Shown in pieces: positions 11,443-22,494 of a stretch of 64,000 bases of DNA. A model generated the notes under the pieces. It saw only the letters and a list, made by a program, of their open reading frames with translations, was not told the DNA's origin and did no database searches. The DNA is from Ectobius pallidus (Eukaryota; Arthropoda; Insecta; Blattodea; Ectobiidae): positions 178,062,825 through 178,126,824 of the forward strand of contig CAXKWD010000006.1 in assembly GCA_964059195.1 (NCBI GenBank), written 5' to 3'. Position numbers and translations under genes: made by a program. Positions within the stretch are counted from its first letter, which is position 1. The number at the start of each line of letters is the position of its first letter.

Positions 11443-11722
11443 AAGTAGCTCCATACAATTGAAATGTGAAGTAAAAAAGCTGATTGAGCAGTTAGCATGT
11501 TTGAAGATGTGGCGAGATACAATAATAAGGAAATATCTCCATGAGGACACTAAAAAGGCAAGGAGAAGGGAACATCTTGACGCTAAAGAGGCAAGGAGAA
11601 ATGAGAAGAAGAAGTTGATACGCAGCAACTGCGAGATATTGAATCAAAGACTGATATTGATACAGGATCCGAGTCGCAGAGAGAGACTTGTCAACCAGAA
11701 AGTACGAGAGAAGCTAAGAGAG
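11443..11722 (+). CDS. SMC3: SMC3-like exon e (coiled coil)
   Basis: The first base completes an Arg codon from the previous exon; the donor is gtaaca. About 93 codons, strongly basic and coiled-coil-like (EDTKKARRREHLDAKEARRN). The segment EILNQRLILIQ with VREKLRE aligns plausibly with the SMC3 stretch containing LLNERIKLEG and RKRLDQVEQ. The usual residues before it are fewer than in SMC3, so the arm appears shortened here. It ends in phase 0. Confidence 0.8.
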
Positions 11723-12014
11723 GTAACACATATCGACATGCTTTCTCTATTTCCTTAATTTTACAGGAGAGCACTTTAAAAAAGTTTCAAACCAAAAATA
11801 TGAAACCATCCACTTAACCTTCATCACCATTAACTTCACTTTAGTGTTTCTCTTAACGTTTGGACTACATAAGTGCTCTTTCGTTGTAAGGTCATTCTTT
11901 TGCAGGAAAAGAATGTGCTCTGTCCTTGAAAATTCAGTTTTGGAGTGGTTATCATTTGTATAAGATAGAATGCCCGTAAATTGATGTTACTATTAATGGA
12001 GAACAGAACATAAA

Positions 12015-12450
12015 GTACAGAATTTAATGATCAGAAATTTAATGGGGTAACTGTATGGGATCTCAGAATAGGCAAGAGGAGTGTGGGCCGTCCTAGAACC
12101 CAGTGGTCAACTTTAATGGTAGAAGCAGCAGGAAAACAGTGGACAAGAATCGCCAGAGACAGGAGAAGGTGGAAACAGTTAGGAAAGACAATAACAAACC
12201 AAAAAAACTGTAATTCATAAGGTTGTTCAAAATGGTGTACTACTTCATTTGTATTAGTTTAGAGTCACTGTCTACTGTTCAGGTTTTAATATGTTTTGAT
12301 TAGTCTCCAATTATGGAAATATGAAATTAGTAGGAAGATATTAACTCATTAGGCCTAACTCACCTATCGAGTAACGCTCAGAGCTAACCCTGCTATTGGC
12401 GAGAGGCCTTTGCCCTTATGGGATTAATGAGGCTTATTTATTTATTTATA
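12015..12450 (+). pseudogene. LINE 3' end (reverse transcriptase tail)
   Basis: The frame RSVGRPRTQWSTLMVEAAGK then QWTRIARDRRRWKQLGK to a stop is the typical last 40 residues of non-LTR reverse transcriptases. It is followed by TTTGCCCTTATGGGATTAAT and a TTTATTTATTTA tail. 5' truncated. Confidence 0.65.
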
Positions 12451-13073
12451 ATACAAAACAACACACTACAATGTCCATCTGCTTGCAATGGCTTGAATAA
12501 GCGGTTATGACCACCCTTCAATGGTTCTTATACACTTTTGTCGTATCTAAATTGTTTTCGAGATATAGGCTGCTGGATATCACTAATTTTCCAAAAACTA
12601 ATATTTACCTCACGTTTTTCGCTACATTTGTCTTTCTAACTTCTCAGCCTTTCGTTTTACAGCAAACTTGTGAGAAAAATAGTTGTAGAAAATTAAATTT
12701 CCTTTAAATATAATTATAGATATTTAATTTATCTTCAACAAAACAAAAGTTACAATAATTTGACTGGACTATTTTTAGGAAATTTTATTTCATGCTCGTA
12801 AGTTCAGCTTTCTCATGTTTCCCACGTACTTTCTCTATGGTACAGCATGTGCAGAGCGGTGACTAACAGATTCATTATTTTGGAACTCTTTCGGAACAAG
12901 GCAGCCTTCTAACAGCGAGGTATACAGAAAATAAAAGAAGATCGATTTTCCGCAGAGATAAGATTCAATATGGCACATACCAAACCTTGTGCTATTCAGA
13001 ATGCTGCTGCTAAACTAACCTAACATAAATATTAATTATTACAGGAAGTTAGTAACAGTGAAGTTTTTCTAAT

Positions 13074-13390
13074 ATAGTAATATAAGAATTGAGTCAATTT
13101 TTGTGACACTTACTTCACTTGAGTTCTCTATTTGGAGACTAGTTTCGGGAGATTTTTCCTCCCATATTCATTCCATTCTGACTGCTGCTTGTTGCTGTTG
13201 TGCCCGCCTCCAATGAACTGTTCAATAAATTCATCTTAAAGAAACCAGAGGGCAGTCAAGCAGCAACAGCAACAAGCAGCAGTCAGAATGGAATGAATAT
13301 GGGAGGAAAAATCTCCCGAAACTAGTCTCCAAATAGAGAACTCAAGTGAAGTAAGTGTCACAAAAATTGACTCAATTCTTATATTACTAT
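13074..13390. repeat. 127-bp-arm palindrome
   Basis: Arms 13074-13200 and 13264-13390 are reverse complements with almost no mismatch, around a 63-nt spacer. It sits inside an older dispersed repeat, recognisable by CTGCTAAACTAACCTAACAT on the left and TCTAGAATCTAGC on the right, that also occurs near 34380 and 45180. Intron of the SMC3-like gene. Confidence 0.85.
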
Positions 13391-14141
13391 AACCTAACAT
13401 AACTCCTCACCAATCTAGAATCTAGCTTTCGCTACTTCCCTTAGTGCAGCAGCTTTTTTAGTCTTCCACGCCTTTGTAAAACTTGGTTACTCTAAGAGGC
13501 CCAATAACTCCTCTGATTTTATTGGTCACTACTTTGCAATCTGATGTAGTCATGTTTGTAATATTGGTGACAGTGTACAGTCGGTATGCCCCAACTTTCA
13601 AAAACTGCCTTAACAAAACACTTCAGATAAAGTGCCATCTGTCATCAGTTGTTATACTGGAATATCTGCCTGCTGTACATCATTTCAGTTGCTTCCAATA
13701 GGCTACAGTAGGCTCAGCAGTTTTAATTTCCATAATTTTAGGGACATATGACAATTTGAACAGTAGAATAATCCCTTCTTTCCCATTAACGACGTCTGAA
13801 ACTTAACAAAACAGTAAAATTTCCTTCTTCTTGAAGCTGATGCTGATTTCTTTCAGTATTAACACTTCACTATTACATCTTTACAGCTATAAAAATGAAT
13901 TTAAAAACAAAATGAAAATATAAAATTTTATTTGAAACATTTTGCTGCAAAAATTCTTTCAAGGGTAGTTATAAGCCACCCACTGTTTGTAGAAATTCAG
14001 TCTTGCCTCAGGTTGAAACAACTGAATTCTATATCAGAATGTGAAGTGAGAAAATTATTATGCATGCTTAAATAAGCAAAGAAAGTTACATGAGTGCATT
14101 AATCAGGTTTTTCTTAACAGGAAGTTTCTGTGTGATTGCAG
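13391..14141. other. Intron sequence, old repeat remnants
   Basis: The first 100 bases continue the dispersed repeat around the palindrome. GGGTAGTTATAAGCCACCCA at about 13962 recurs near 46035. No gene is seen. Confidence 0.4.
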
Positions 14142-14249
14142 TTTATGGAATCCGTTGAGTCAACGGAAATAGAAGCCATAGCACCAGAAGTGGGAATGGA
14201 TGAGAAACTGTCGGATGCAAAAGAAGCTATCACTCAAGCATTGGCTCAG
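14142..14249 (+). CDS. SMC3: SMC3-like exon f (coiled coil)
   Basis: Thirty-six codons in phase 0 at both ends, acceptor attgcag, donor gtatga. The segment STEIEAIAPEVG aligns with TSELEAINKRVK of SMC3. The MITE at 14347 lies 97 nt after the donor. A missed exon between 11722 and 14142 cannot be excluded, but phases agree without one. Confidence 0.7.
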
Positions 14250-14346
14250 GTATGATCGCTATTAAGTTAAGAGTAGAACAGAGAAGCTTTTTACTAGGGC
14301 CCGGATTTGAAGGTTTTAATCTATTTTTTCCCCAGCTTCCTAATTA

Positions 14347-14836
14347 TAGTGAGTCTCAGACAGATTGCACCCGCTTGCCGTGCTTCTCTTGTGATGACTC
14401 AACACTTCCTGCGTCGCGGCCAGCTTTGTCCCTGCAGATAAGTCAACAATTCCTGCATAGCCTGCAGTTGAGCATTGTTCTCTTGTTGTACAGACGTGAA
14501 AGTGATATTCTGTAGTTTGTCACAACTAAAAGAAAACATTAGGATAGAGATAAACTCAATAATAACGGAAGAACAATTAATGCATATTAATCGGAATTTC
14601 CTATCACGATGCCAAAAATGTGTGGATGTAGGAGGAGGACACTTCCAGCATCTCCTGTAATAAGGTAGGTGCCTATTTTCGTTATTTTCAAACTTATTTC
14701 ATTTATTTTCATTGTCATGCACGGGCAAGTCAGTCAACTGCCGGGGAGTTCCTTTGCCGCATACCGGGGATAGGAGCGTCATCTGGGGGGAACCCAACGT
14801 GCGGCGCGGCGGGTGCAATCTGTCTGAGACTCACTG
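14347..14836 (+). mobile_element. Tc1/mariner-type MITE keeping the transposase C-terminus
   Basis: Inverted ends AGTGAGTCTCAGACAGATTG are flanked by TA at 14345-14346 and 14837-14838, the mariner target. Residues ITEEQLMHINRNFLSRCQKC and GGGHFQHLL followed by a stop at 14658-14660 match the end of mariner-like transposases, so this is an internally deleted autonomous element. A second copy is at 55230-60639, split by another transposon. Confidence 0.85.
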
Positions 14837-15247
14837 TAGAACATTTTAATGTACTGTCGTGCCTGATTTAAGGATAACACTGGCTTGGAGCAGGTCAAAC
14901 AGTTATCCTAAATTAAGCAGACGAATGTTTAACACAAAAGTGCTAAGTTTTTATTACAAAAAGGTAACACATAAAAATAGGAACTGAGTGGTTGAATGTA
15001 AAATAATATATTAGTTGAATTTAAGGTTTAAGTATGAGTACTTCTGATTTGATCTCTTTAACTTTGGCAATGCAATCAGACAAACAAAGAGTTGTAAGCT
15101 ACTTACACATCAAACCCATCGTGACCGGAGTGTTGATGTAATTCAGAGCCAATTGAGATTAACCAGACAACCGAAGTTAAGACGTCAATCCTTCCTGTGA
15201 CTAGGCAGTTCTAACTTCTTTGCCATCTGGCTTAGATTATATCTATA

Positions 15248-15555
15248 CTAGCAAGTGCACGCGGATTCGCCCGCGATAATTATTTCAAAAATTAAAAATT
15301 AAGAGCATAATAGTAAAATCATTATATTTATTAACACCTAAATCACATGGACTACATACCACGATTAGATAGCATCGTCTGGTAAAAGCGACCTCAGATT
15401 CGAGTTTCTTGGCCCAGACAACCTCTGTATAGTGAGATTTGTCCAAATAAAACAACGTTTGACCATATTTAGGGCTTCCAACATTCAAGCGATCGCGAAC
15501 GTTTTATTTTCAAGGTATGACAAAAATAGCCAAAGCCAACTGTAATTGATTTGAA
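15248..15555 (-). mobile_element. Helitron 3' fragment
   Basis: On the minus strand the sequence ends in a hairpin GCGGGCGAATCCGC followed by CTAG, the Helitron 3' signature. The body matches the two Helitrons at 28313-29613 (TAAAAGCGACCTCAGATTCG). The 5' part is missing; the junction at about 15555 abuts an RTE fragment. Confidence 0.75.
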
Positions 15556-15765
15556 ATGTTGTGCCGAAATGTATGACCTACTAACTATTGAATTCAGAAG
15601 GGATCTCTCTTCCATCACTTCATTAAGCACTTCTTCATTTGTTTTCCTATCCACCCAACTCGTCTTTGTTAGTCTTCTCCATATCCACATTTCTGCTGCT
15701 TCTAGTTTCTTGGCTTCTGCTTTTCCTATTGTCCATGTTTCGCATCCATAAGTTAATACACAACT
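15556..15765 (-). pseudogene. RTE-type LINE fragment
   Basis: The minus strand reads KLEAAEMWIWRRLTKTSWVD and RKTNEEVLNEVMEERSLL, the C-terminal part of RTE endonuclease-reverse transcriptases (WxxRRxxxxSWxxRxTNxxVL). About 70 residues, truncated at both ends. Confidence 0.7.
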
Positions 15766-16043
15766 TACAAATGTTTTGGCAAATTTGTTTTCTTACTTCC
15801 ATGCTTAAATGCTATAATCTAGAGTCCATGATTAGGATTTATCTAAAAGATGGCAATGTCTATGCAGCATCAATAAAAAGATGACATGTCATTAGAATCC
15901 GGGCCCTGTTTATAACTTACAGCTTGTAACCGATAAAAATATTCCAAAACGATCCTATTTTTGGTTGTTTTACCCCCCAAAAACTTTAAGGTCTGTGTAG
16001 ATGTATAAATCTCATATATAACATATGTTTCACATTTGTACAG

Positions 16044-16223
16044 GAAAAAGCAGCCGAAGAACAAAATGTGCACATACAAGAAATAAAAAAGAGGAGTGAG
16101 CAGAGAATGCAAGACCGTAAGAAGCGTTTCATTAAGAAGATGATGTTCACTAAGAAATTCGAAGAATGTGAGGCTGCTTGCTATCCGGTGGTGCAGCAAA
16201 ACGAGGAAATGACACCCATTCAA
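16044..16223 (+). CDS. SMC3: SMC3-like exon g (coiled coil)
   Basis: Sixty codons, phase 0 at both ends, acceptor tgtacag, donor gtgagt. Highly charged (EIKKRSEQRMQDRKKRFIKK) and predicted coiled coil. It includes KKFEECEAACYPV, comparable with KKKEECMKKIRELG of SMC3, the end of the C-terminal arm before the head. Confidence 0.75.
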
Positions 16224-17264
16224 GTGAGTAATACATTTTTAATTACTTTTATGTTGGAAACCTAACCTATCTACGTTCGATCAATTTTACCTGTGTCTTT
16301 ACTTCCATGTATTGATCCCCACCAAGATTAAAGGTTTGCATTCACATTGAAAAAATCTTTTTTTTTGTTTGTTTGTTTTTTATTGCACAAAGGAACCATG
16401 TTTCTCTGCTTCAAAATGATAGCTTGTTTATATATGAAAATTCCAACACGTTGGAGTGCAACTCTTTTTGCTGTATCTTTACCTAAGGATTGAGTTGGGT
16501 CTGTGTTACTACATCCTGTGCTTAAATAGGAACAAATCAGTTTTCAAAGTTGTATAATTTTTTGCAGTTCTATATTTTGAACATTAGAATACTTTTATTG
16601 GCCATTCAGATAGAAACTTAACCGTAAACGTAAGAACATAAACTTAAACGCAGACTTTAGCACGGCATTGAGCATTCGCAATGAAAACTTAAACATATAT
16701 AACAACCAATCACAAACGAGAATTTGAACAGCTGATAAAATGGCTGCAGCAGACGAAAATACTTTCATGTTTCTATTAAACATGTGTAGGCCATTAAAAA
16801 TTTAAATCATACAAGCCTATGCAGGCTCATAAAAATTAACAGAATATTATATGGGCTGTATTTAATACTGTAGTTCATTTCTTGGGGAACTAATTTTCAT
16901 ATATTTTCCTTCAATGCCACATCTTTATATAATGGATATCATTTATCATAACGAGGAGTTTCTCATTCATAGAATACTTCTTGGCTACTTCCACTTCCAT
17001 CTCCTGTTCTGTTCTCTGATTGGTTGTATCGTTATTTTTCGCATAAACGTAACGCAGAAGCTTGGTGTTTGCAAGCTTCTACGTTACGTTTAATTTTACG
17101 TTTAAGTTCCATGTTTACGTGATGCATTGTGAATGGTCACATTGAAAAACATGGCCCCAAACTTCTATGTTTACTGTATGTTTGAGTGTCCATTCTTGAT
17201 TGCTTTAACAAAAGTTAGTTGTTAAATTTTCACTTGACAAGCAAACTTAGATTTACCTTTGGTA

Positions 17265-17312
17265 ATCCGGACGGCCGTTTCGCACTATTTTAGTGCATCA
17301 TCAGTGGTTTTC
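17265..17312 (-). ncRNA. Hammerhead-ribozyme-like motif, - copy
   Basis: Same motif in the left arm, CTGATGA at 17304-17298 read on the minus strand. Stem I differs by one base (CCA instead of CCG), so its pairing is weaker than in the right arm. Confidence 0.4.
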
Positions 17313-17800
17313 GAACTGCTACTGGTGGGTGCCTGTGTTGTACACCTAGGTGGTGTGGGTGTTGCGTTGGTCTTGAGGTGGGAGTGGGAGTATTTGGCGG
17401 TGTTTGAATGTCAGGTATCGTGTCAAAAAGTGTGTGTGATTTGAAGTGTAGTTGGTCATTCAGTATAGATGTGGGGTGATTTTTTGTGTGTTTATATATT
17501 TCTAGTTGTTCTATTGTGTTTAGTTTGCGACTTTTGTGGAGTGTGTGGAGAATTTCCATGTTCGTGTCGTGTCACTCCACAAAAGTCGCAAACTAAACAC
17601 AATAGAACAACTAGAAATATATAAACACACAAAAAATCACCCCACATCTATACTGAATGACCAACTACACTTCAAATCACACACACTTTTTGACACGATA
17701 CCTGACATTCAAACACCGCCAAATACTCCCACTCCCACCTCAAGACCAACGCAACACCCACACCACCTAGGTGTACAACACAGGCACCCACCAGTAGCAG

Positions 17801-17857
17801 TTCGAAAACCGCTGATGATGCACTAAAATAGTGCGAAACGGCCGTCCGGATTACCAA
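17801..17857 (+). ncRNA. Hammerhead-ribozyme-like motif, + copy
   Basis: Core CTGATGA at 17812-17818, a GCAC/GTGC stem II, GAAAC, a loopless stem III ACGG/CCGT, then GTC at 17844-17846 and a CCG/CGG stem I. Penelope-like elements are known to carry hammerheads. One unpaired U follows CTGATGA, so self-cleavage is not certain. Confidence 0.5.
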
Positions 17858-18184
17858 AGGTAAATCTAAGTTTGCTTGTCAAGTGAAAATTTAACAACTA
17901 ATCTATGTTTACGTTACGTTTACGGTTAATTTTCTATCTGAATGGCCCATTATACTTAATATTTTTAGGAAAGTAAAAAACTAATAAATTTCAGATAATT
18001 ATCATAGGTAATCCCACGAGAGTTGACGAGGTTATCGATAGATTCACGACTTCACAGCAGGAGCGAATTTATCTGGTGTAACTCGTCAACTCGAGTTGGA
18101 TTTATTAAGACTATTCCATGAATTTCGTGCTACAAAACTAACAGCTGCAAGATCACAGCATACTATGAATCAACCATCCATGAA

Positions 18185-19029
18185 TAGGGCCCTGATTTAT
18201 TGGTGAAATAAAATGGCTGATTTCGGTGTTAACTTCCTTCTATTTCGGTGGGTGTTTCGTGAAATAAATTACTTAGGCCTATACTACATCGGGAACATTG
18301 CGCAATGATAAGCTTTGCGTCTTTATGTACATGAACTAACACCCCCCTCCCATTTCTATATTCTTCTGCCTTTGTATGAACTGAAGTAACCTTCGATTTA
18401 GGCCAGATTAGAGTTAATGTTCAAATATAACGACGAGAAATATTATCGTAATTTCTACTAAACACCATCAAATAGCCATTTACAAACAGAAATGCCAGCC
18501 ATACCACTGTGGATAAAAGACGAAATCTGTTGAATACAAGTAACAACAATTCTACACTCTTCTGCTGTAATTGATCATAGGCATCGCTAACTTGGCAAAG
18601 ACATAGCAGGAAAGGAGTGCACTCAACAGTACAAACCGGGTCACAGACAATCTTTGCGTAAATTCTTGTAATCCATCTTTGCGTAAATTCTTTGTATTCG
18701 ATCACAAATATCGATATATAGGTAAATCTTCGACAGCCACAGAAACAGCAGAAAAAAGCATGCTGCTAAGAAATAAAAAATACAGTACACCAAAACACAA
18801 TATTGTGATTTTAACGCACATTTTCGTGTTCATTTCTCACTTTACGGACAAATGGGGCATATTTCGCGCTTATAGACACATTTTGCGGAATCGAGTAAAT
18901 TTTGCGATATTTCGTGGATTCAATTTGGTTCATATTGGTATTTTAAGCATATAAAAGCTAAATATAGCTAAGGGAGGTTGTTTTATAAAATTTCTCGCTT
19001 ATCGTTGTTACCAAAAAATACGAACCCTA
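18185..19029 (-). mobile_element. hAT-like element, second copy at 54426
   Basis: Starts TAGGGCCCTGATTTA and ends with the reverse complement of TAGGGTTCGTATTTTTTGG. It is an inverted full-length relative of 54426-55186. Open frames inside (for example VVWLAFLFVNGYLMVFSRNY) are shared by the copies but look like repeat sequence, not a known protein. No clear duplication here. Confidence 0.6.
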
Positions 19030-19950
19030 AATGGATCAATTCGAGTTACCACGTTGTGACCAGTGCTACCAATGGTGCATATAAGATGTAGTTAACTTCA
19101 TTCAGGTAAGCTAACAGCAGAACAGAATGGCTTGCACCGAATCAAAATTGTGTTTTAATCAATGTACATTTCTATTATTTCAATTTCCAAACAAGTTATG
19201 TTGTATAAAATAATCTGTTTTCGTGCCACTTAGTGGCAGCAATCACTGCACACTGATACTTACATGTCCAGTAATGAGCACACGATTTTACCCCGATAAA
19301 ACGGCCTCCTCCGATTCCTACAAGAATATTGTAAGATAAACGGCTGTGATTGGTCTATATCCGAGGAATTGCTAAACGTTATTGGCCAATATCAAGCACG
19401 CGCCATATGAGTGGGGTAGTTTTAATTATACCATAAGTTATCTAGTTAAAAATGGAAAATGTGGATTTGTGCCCTCCAACATGAGAATGCATACCTTAAG
19501 GTTGGTACCCTTGGAACTTGACCACCATTTTGAACAACTGTTTGTGTTTAATTAATTATTTTTCATGTATATTTCCCTATTGTAGAAAAAATAATGCAGT
19601 ATATAAATATATATATATGAAGGCTTTACCAGAATCTCACTCCCACTCGCTTGATTCAGACAATGCTGCAAATCTACAGATTCATGTTCTGTAAACTGTC
19701 AACCGCTCCATTGTGGAAGCTGTAATCCCAAGAAATTAGACTGAGAATGCTAACCATCCGTGTCTCTCCCAAGAAAAAAGAACCAGTCTGGCCTGGGACT
19801 GTGTATACCAGTACCGGCTGTATTGTGGTACCAGAACCACATTAAGTTTGCTGGGTCTTGGAGTCCACAGTCTGGTTCCTGATTGGTCAGTTCCCATCCA
19901 GTACCGGCACTCAGTTCTCCTTGACAATGCAGCCTCAGTAACCATCCGGG

Positions 19951-20518
19951 GCTGGTGCGGTGGCTCATGCTGTAGCGCGTGAGCCTGCCTTGCTTGCAGT
20001 CCTGAGTTCAAATCTCGGGGCCAACGGGTGTGTCATTCGTGGTGGACGAAGCCGTGCTTTAGGGGGGTTTTCTTGGGGTTCTCCCGTTTCCCCCTTTCAT
20101 TCCACCAACACACTTCCACTTCATCTCACCTTTCCCCCTTTTCATCCTCATCCTGTTTCCACTTCTGGCATCGGGTCTGCTTCGGCAGTCAGAGCCCTTT
20201 GGGGGCCTCTCCCGTTCTCCCCGCTGCTTGTGGTCAAGAGGTTGTTGGTGGTGTGTGTCACAAACCTGTCAGGGCTCCCGGTTGGAGTACCGCAGGGGGT
20301 GGCGCACACGTGGCATGGTACTAGGATTGTTGGATGTAGGGGAGTTCCGTGGGGGCGCACGGGGGGGTTTGCGGGTCTGGGGCGGCCTGTGGGCACGCAA
20401 CTCATCCCATCCCGGAGGTAGGTACAATAAGTCGGCAACGGCTGCGGTGCTTAGGGGCGTTCCCACCCTGCTTCCCTGCCTTAAGGGGCACAAAATAGAA
20501 TAGAATAGAATAGAATAG
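19951..20518 (+). mobile_element. GC-rich tRNA-derived SINE with TAGAA tail
   Basis: The head has box A-like GTGGCTCATGCTGTAGCGCG and box B GAGTTCAAATCTC; a GC-rich body follows and then a tail of TAGAA repeats. Flanking duplications AACCATCCGGG (19940-19950) and AACCACCCGGG (20519-20529) differ by one base. Base composition stands out sharply from the AT-rich intron. Confidence 0.75.
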
Positions 20519-20660
20519 AACCACCCGGGCATTCTATGGGCATTTTTATTTATTCATAGGGTATAATAGACAGATGCCCAGGTCTTTTCCCAATGTAATA
20601 TTATTGCCATCTCCGTTTCTGTCAGGCTGTGGCTAAGTTACTTGAAATCTTGTGTTACAG

Positions 20661-20794
20661 GCGATGGAGGCGTTGATTGAAGTAAATGTTGCGCTGAACC
20701 AACAGTCTTTTGGTGTTGACAAACCTATCGATTACAAAGAGGAGCTCAAGGAGGTGCAGATGTTCGATGAGGAAATCCGAGAACAAAAGAAAGT
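20661..20794 (+). CDS. SMC3: SMC3-like exon h (entry to head)
   Basis: The acceptor is gttacag and the donor gtaagt; 44 codons plus two bases. Residues AMEALIEVNVALNQQSFGV and YKEELKEVQ correspond to the KKALDQFVNFSEQKEKL helix of SMC3, which leads from the arm into the C-terminal ATPase head. Spacing to the next exon fits SMC3. Confidence 0.75.
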
Positions 20795-20903
20795 GTAAGT
20801 CTGCAACTATTTCTATTAATATTCATATTTGAAATAAATAGAAAAGGCAGTGGTTTCTCGCCTGCTTTTTAATTAGTATTTTAAAATTAATATACCCATT
20901 ATT

Positions 20904-22017
20904 AAGTGCCAGTATGGTACTTTATGAGATTGTGTGTGGGGACGAAAAATGTCTGTCCGTCCGTGTGTCTGTACGCGCCATAACTCAAATACGCTTTTTC
21001 GGATTTTCATGAAACTTGGAAAACACATTTATAATGCCAATGGAAAAACCCTATTGATATTGAACCAAATCGGTTCACCGGTACCGGAGTAATGCCCAAT
21101 TTAGTGCCTATTTTAATAGATTGTATCGGATTTCCATGAAACTTGGTATACCCATTTATGACGTCCATGAGAAGTGCCCTATTGAATTTGAACCTAATCT
21201 GTTGACCGGTACCAGAGTAAAACCCAATTTAGTGTCTACTTTAAAGGCGCAATAACTCAAATACGCTTTATTGGATATTTATGAAACTTCGTATACGCAT
21301 TTATAATGTCCATGGGAAGATGTTTATTGATATTGGACCAAATCGGTTGGCCAGTACCGGAATAATGCCCAATTTAGTGTTTTTATGTTAATATATAAGA
21401 AGTCGCAATAACTCAAATATGCTTTAATGGATTTTCCTGAAATTTTGTATACCCATTTATAATGTACGTGAAAAGACGTCTACTGATATTGGACCAAATC
21501 GGTAGACCGGTACCGGAGTAAAACCCAATTTATTGTATATTTTAAAGACGCGGTAACTCAAATACGCTTTACCGGATTTTTATGAAACTTGGTATACACA
21601 TTTATAATGTACATGGGAAGACGTCTATTCATAATGGATAAAATCGGTTGACCTGTTTCGGAGTAATGCTCAATTTAGTGCCTATTTTATGGTAATATAC
21701 GTATTCGAAAGAATATAAAAAAAATGAAAATCAGTTATCTTGACAACATAGCCTATTGTTTTACTGTGATCTTATAAGGCCTTGGAAATTAAAATACAGG
21801 TAGCTTTGACAAAAAAACACTATTGATTTACATGCGCTTATCCAACTAGACCGTTAAAAGGACCCAGGTGGCCGAGATGGTAGACCTTTCTTCTTCGGTA
21901 AGCCCTGCTTAATGAATAAATCTGGAGCTTAACTTGGAAATCAATTTAAAAAAAAAAACATATTCTGCATATCATAATTGCAGTCATAACTGATTAAACC
22001 AAAACATACTGGCACTT
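20904..22017 (+). mobile_element. TIR element with internal tandem array
   Basis: Inverted ends are AAGTGCCAGTATG. Next comes a tract rich in CTGTC/CCGTC and then about four to five degenerate units of 140-175 bp. Each contains ATAACTCAAATACGC, ATGAAACTTGGTATAC, AAATCGGTTGACC and AATTTAGTG. A second full copy is at 49611-50958, inverted, and a single unit is inside 3906-5029. No coding capacity is seen. Confidence 0.75.
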
Positions 22018-22316
22018 TGTTACATCAGTTTACCTGATTTTATTGAACATTAATTCTTGTCGTGAGATATCTAGCCAGGAGTGATGATGGATCGGTGCAT
22101 TTCTCTTTTCGCTGCCATGTTTATCTGAATGCGTAATGATCACAAAATCAAATTTTCCAATACCACGATTCTAGCCAAAGATGTCTTGTTTTTGAGACAG
22201 ACTAATAAAAGAGGCTATTGAAATTAAGTTAGAACCATGGAAATTAACATACTTATAAGCAGAGAATGAAGTTATGAATGGGATGACCATTGACATATTT
22301 GTATTTTCTATTCCAG

Positions 22317-22494
22317 TGCCATCCATCTCTCTTATTTTATTAAGCAGTTGGAATCGAGGCAATTCGATTGTTTCACTCGAATTCTGGAGCAGATTTCAGC
22401 AAAGTTTACTGAGTTCTTCTCTATGCTGGTGCCCCATGGCCGTGCTAATCTTGTGATGCTAAATAAGGAGGGACAGGCCATTCCCCCTGAAGAC
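22317..22494 (+). CDS. SMC3: SMC3-like exon i (C-terminal head)
   Basis: The first base completes a Val codon; the exon ends in phase 0 at gtaagt. Residues FIKQLESRQFDCFTRILEQI and then KFTEFFSMLVPHGRANLVM match SMC3 [20 protein letters not shown] and NFSEVFQKLVPGGKATLVM. PGG is PHG, so one glycine of the head turn is changed. Confidence 0.9.

Larger units (their letters stand above)
17215..17901. mobile_element. Palindrome of two Penelope-like 3' ends
   Basis: Arms 17215-17543 and 17573-17901 are 329 bp each and nearly identical in inverted orientation. Each arm encodes LHKSRKLNTIEQLEIYKHTK then SILNDQLHFKSHTLFDTI, the C-terminal end of the GIY-YIG endonuclease region of Penelope-like retroelements. 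The two coding ends face each other, so this is a head-to-head pair. It interrupts the Harbinger-like element. Confidence 0.75.
16598..17949. mobile_element. PIF/Harbinger-like non-autonomous element
   Basis: Inverted ends begin GGCCATTCAGATAGAAA and contain TTAACCGTAAACGTAA; the right end is the reverse complement. TTA flanks both sides (16595-16597, 17950-17952), the usual 3-bp Harbinger duplication. Part of its interior is an inserted Penelope palindrome. Confidence 0.6.

Noticed and set aside
17259..17857. Four mirrored open frames as possible genes
   Set aside because: They are the two arms of one palindrome; the coding content is the Penelope endonuclease end only.
19960..20532. Several overlapping GC-rich open frames on both strands
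   Set aside because: They are produced by the base composition of one SINE with a tRNA-like head, TAGAA tail and target duplication.
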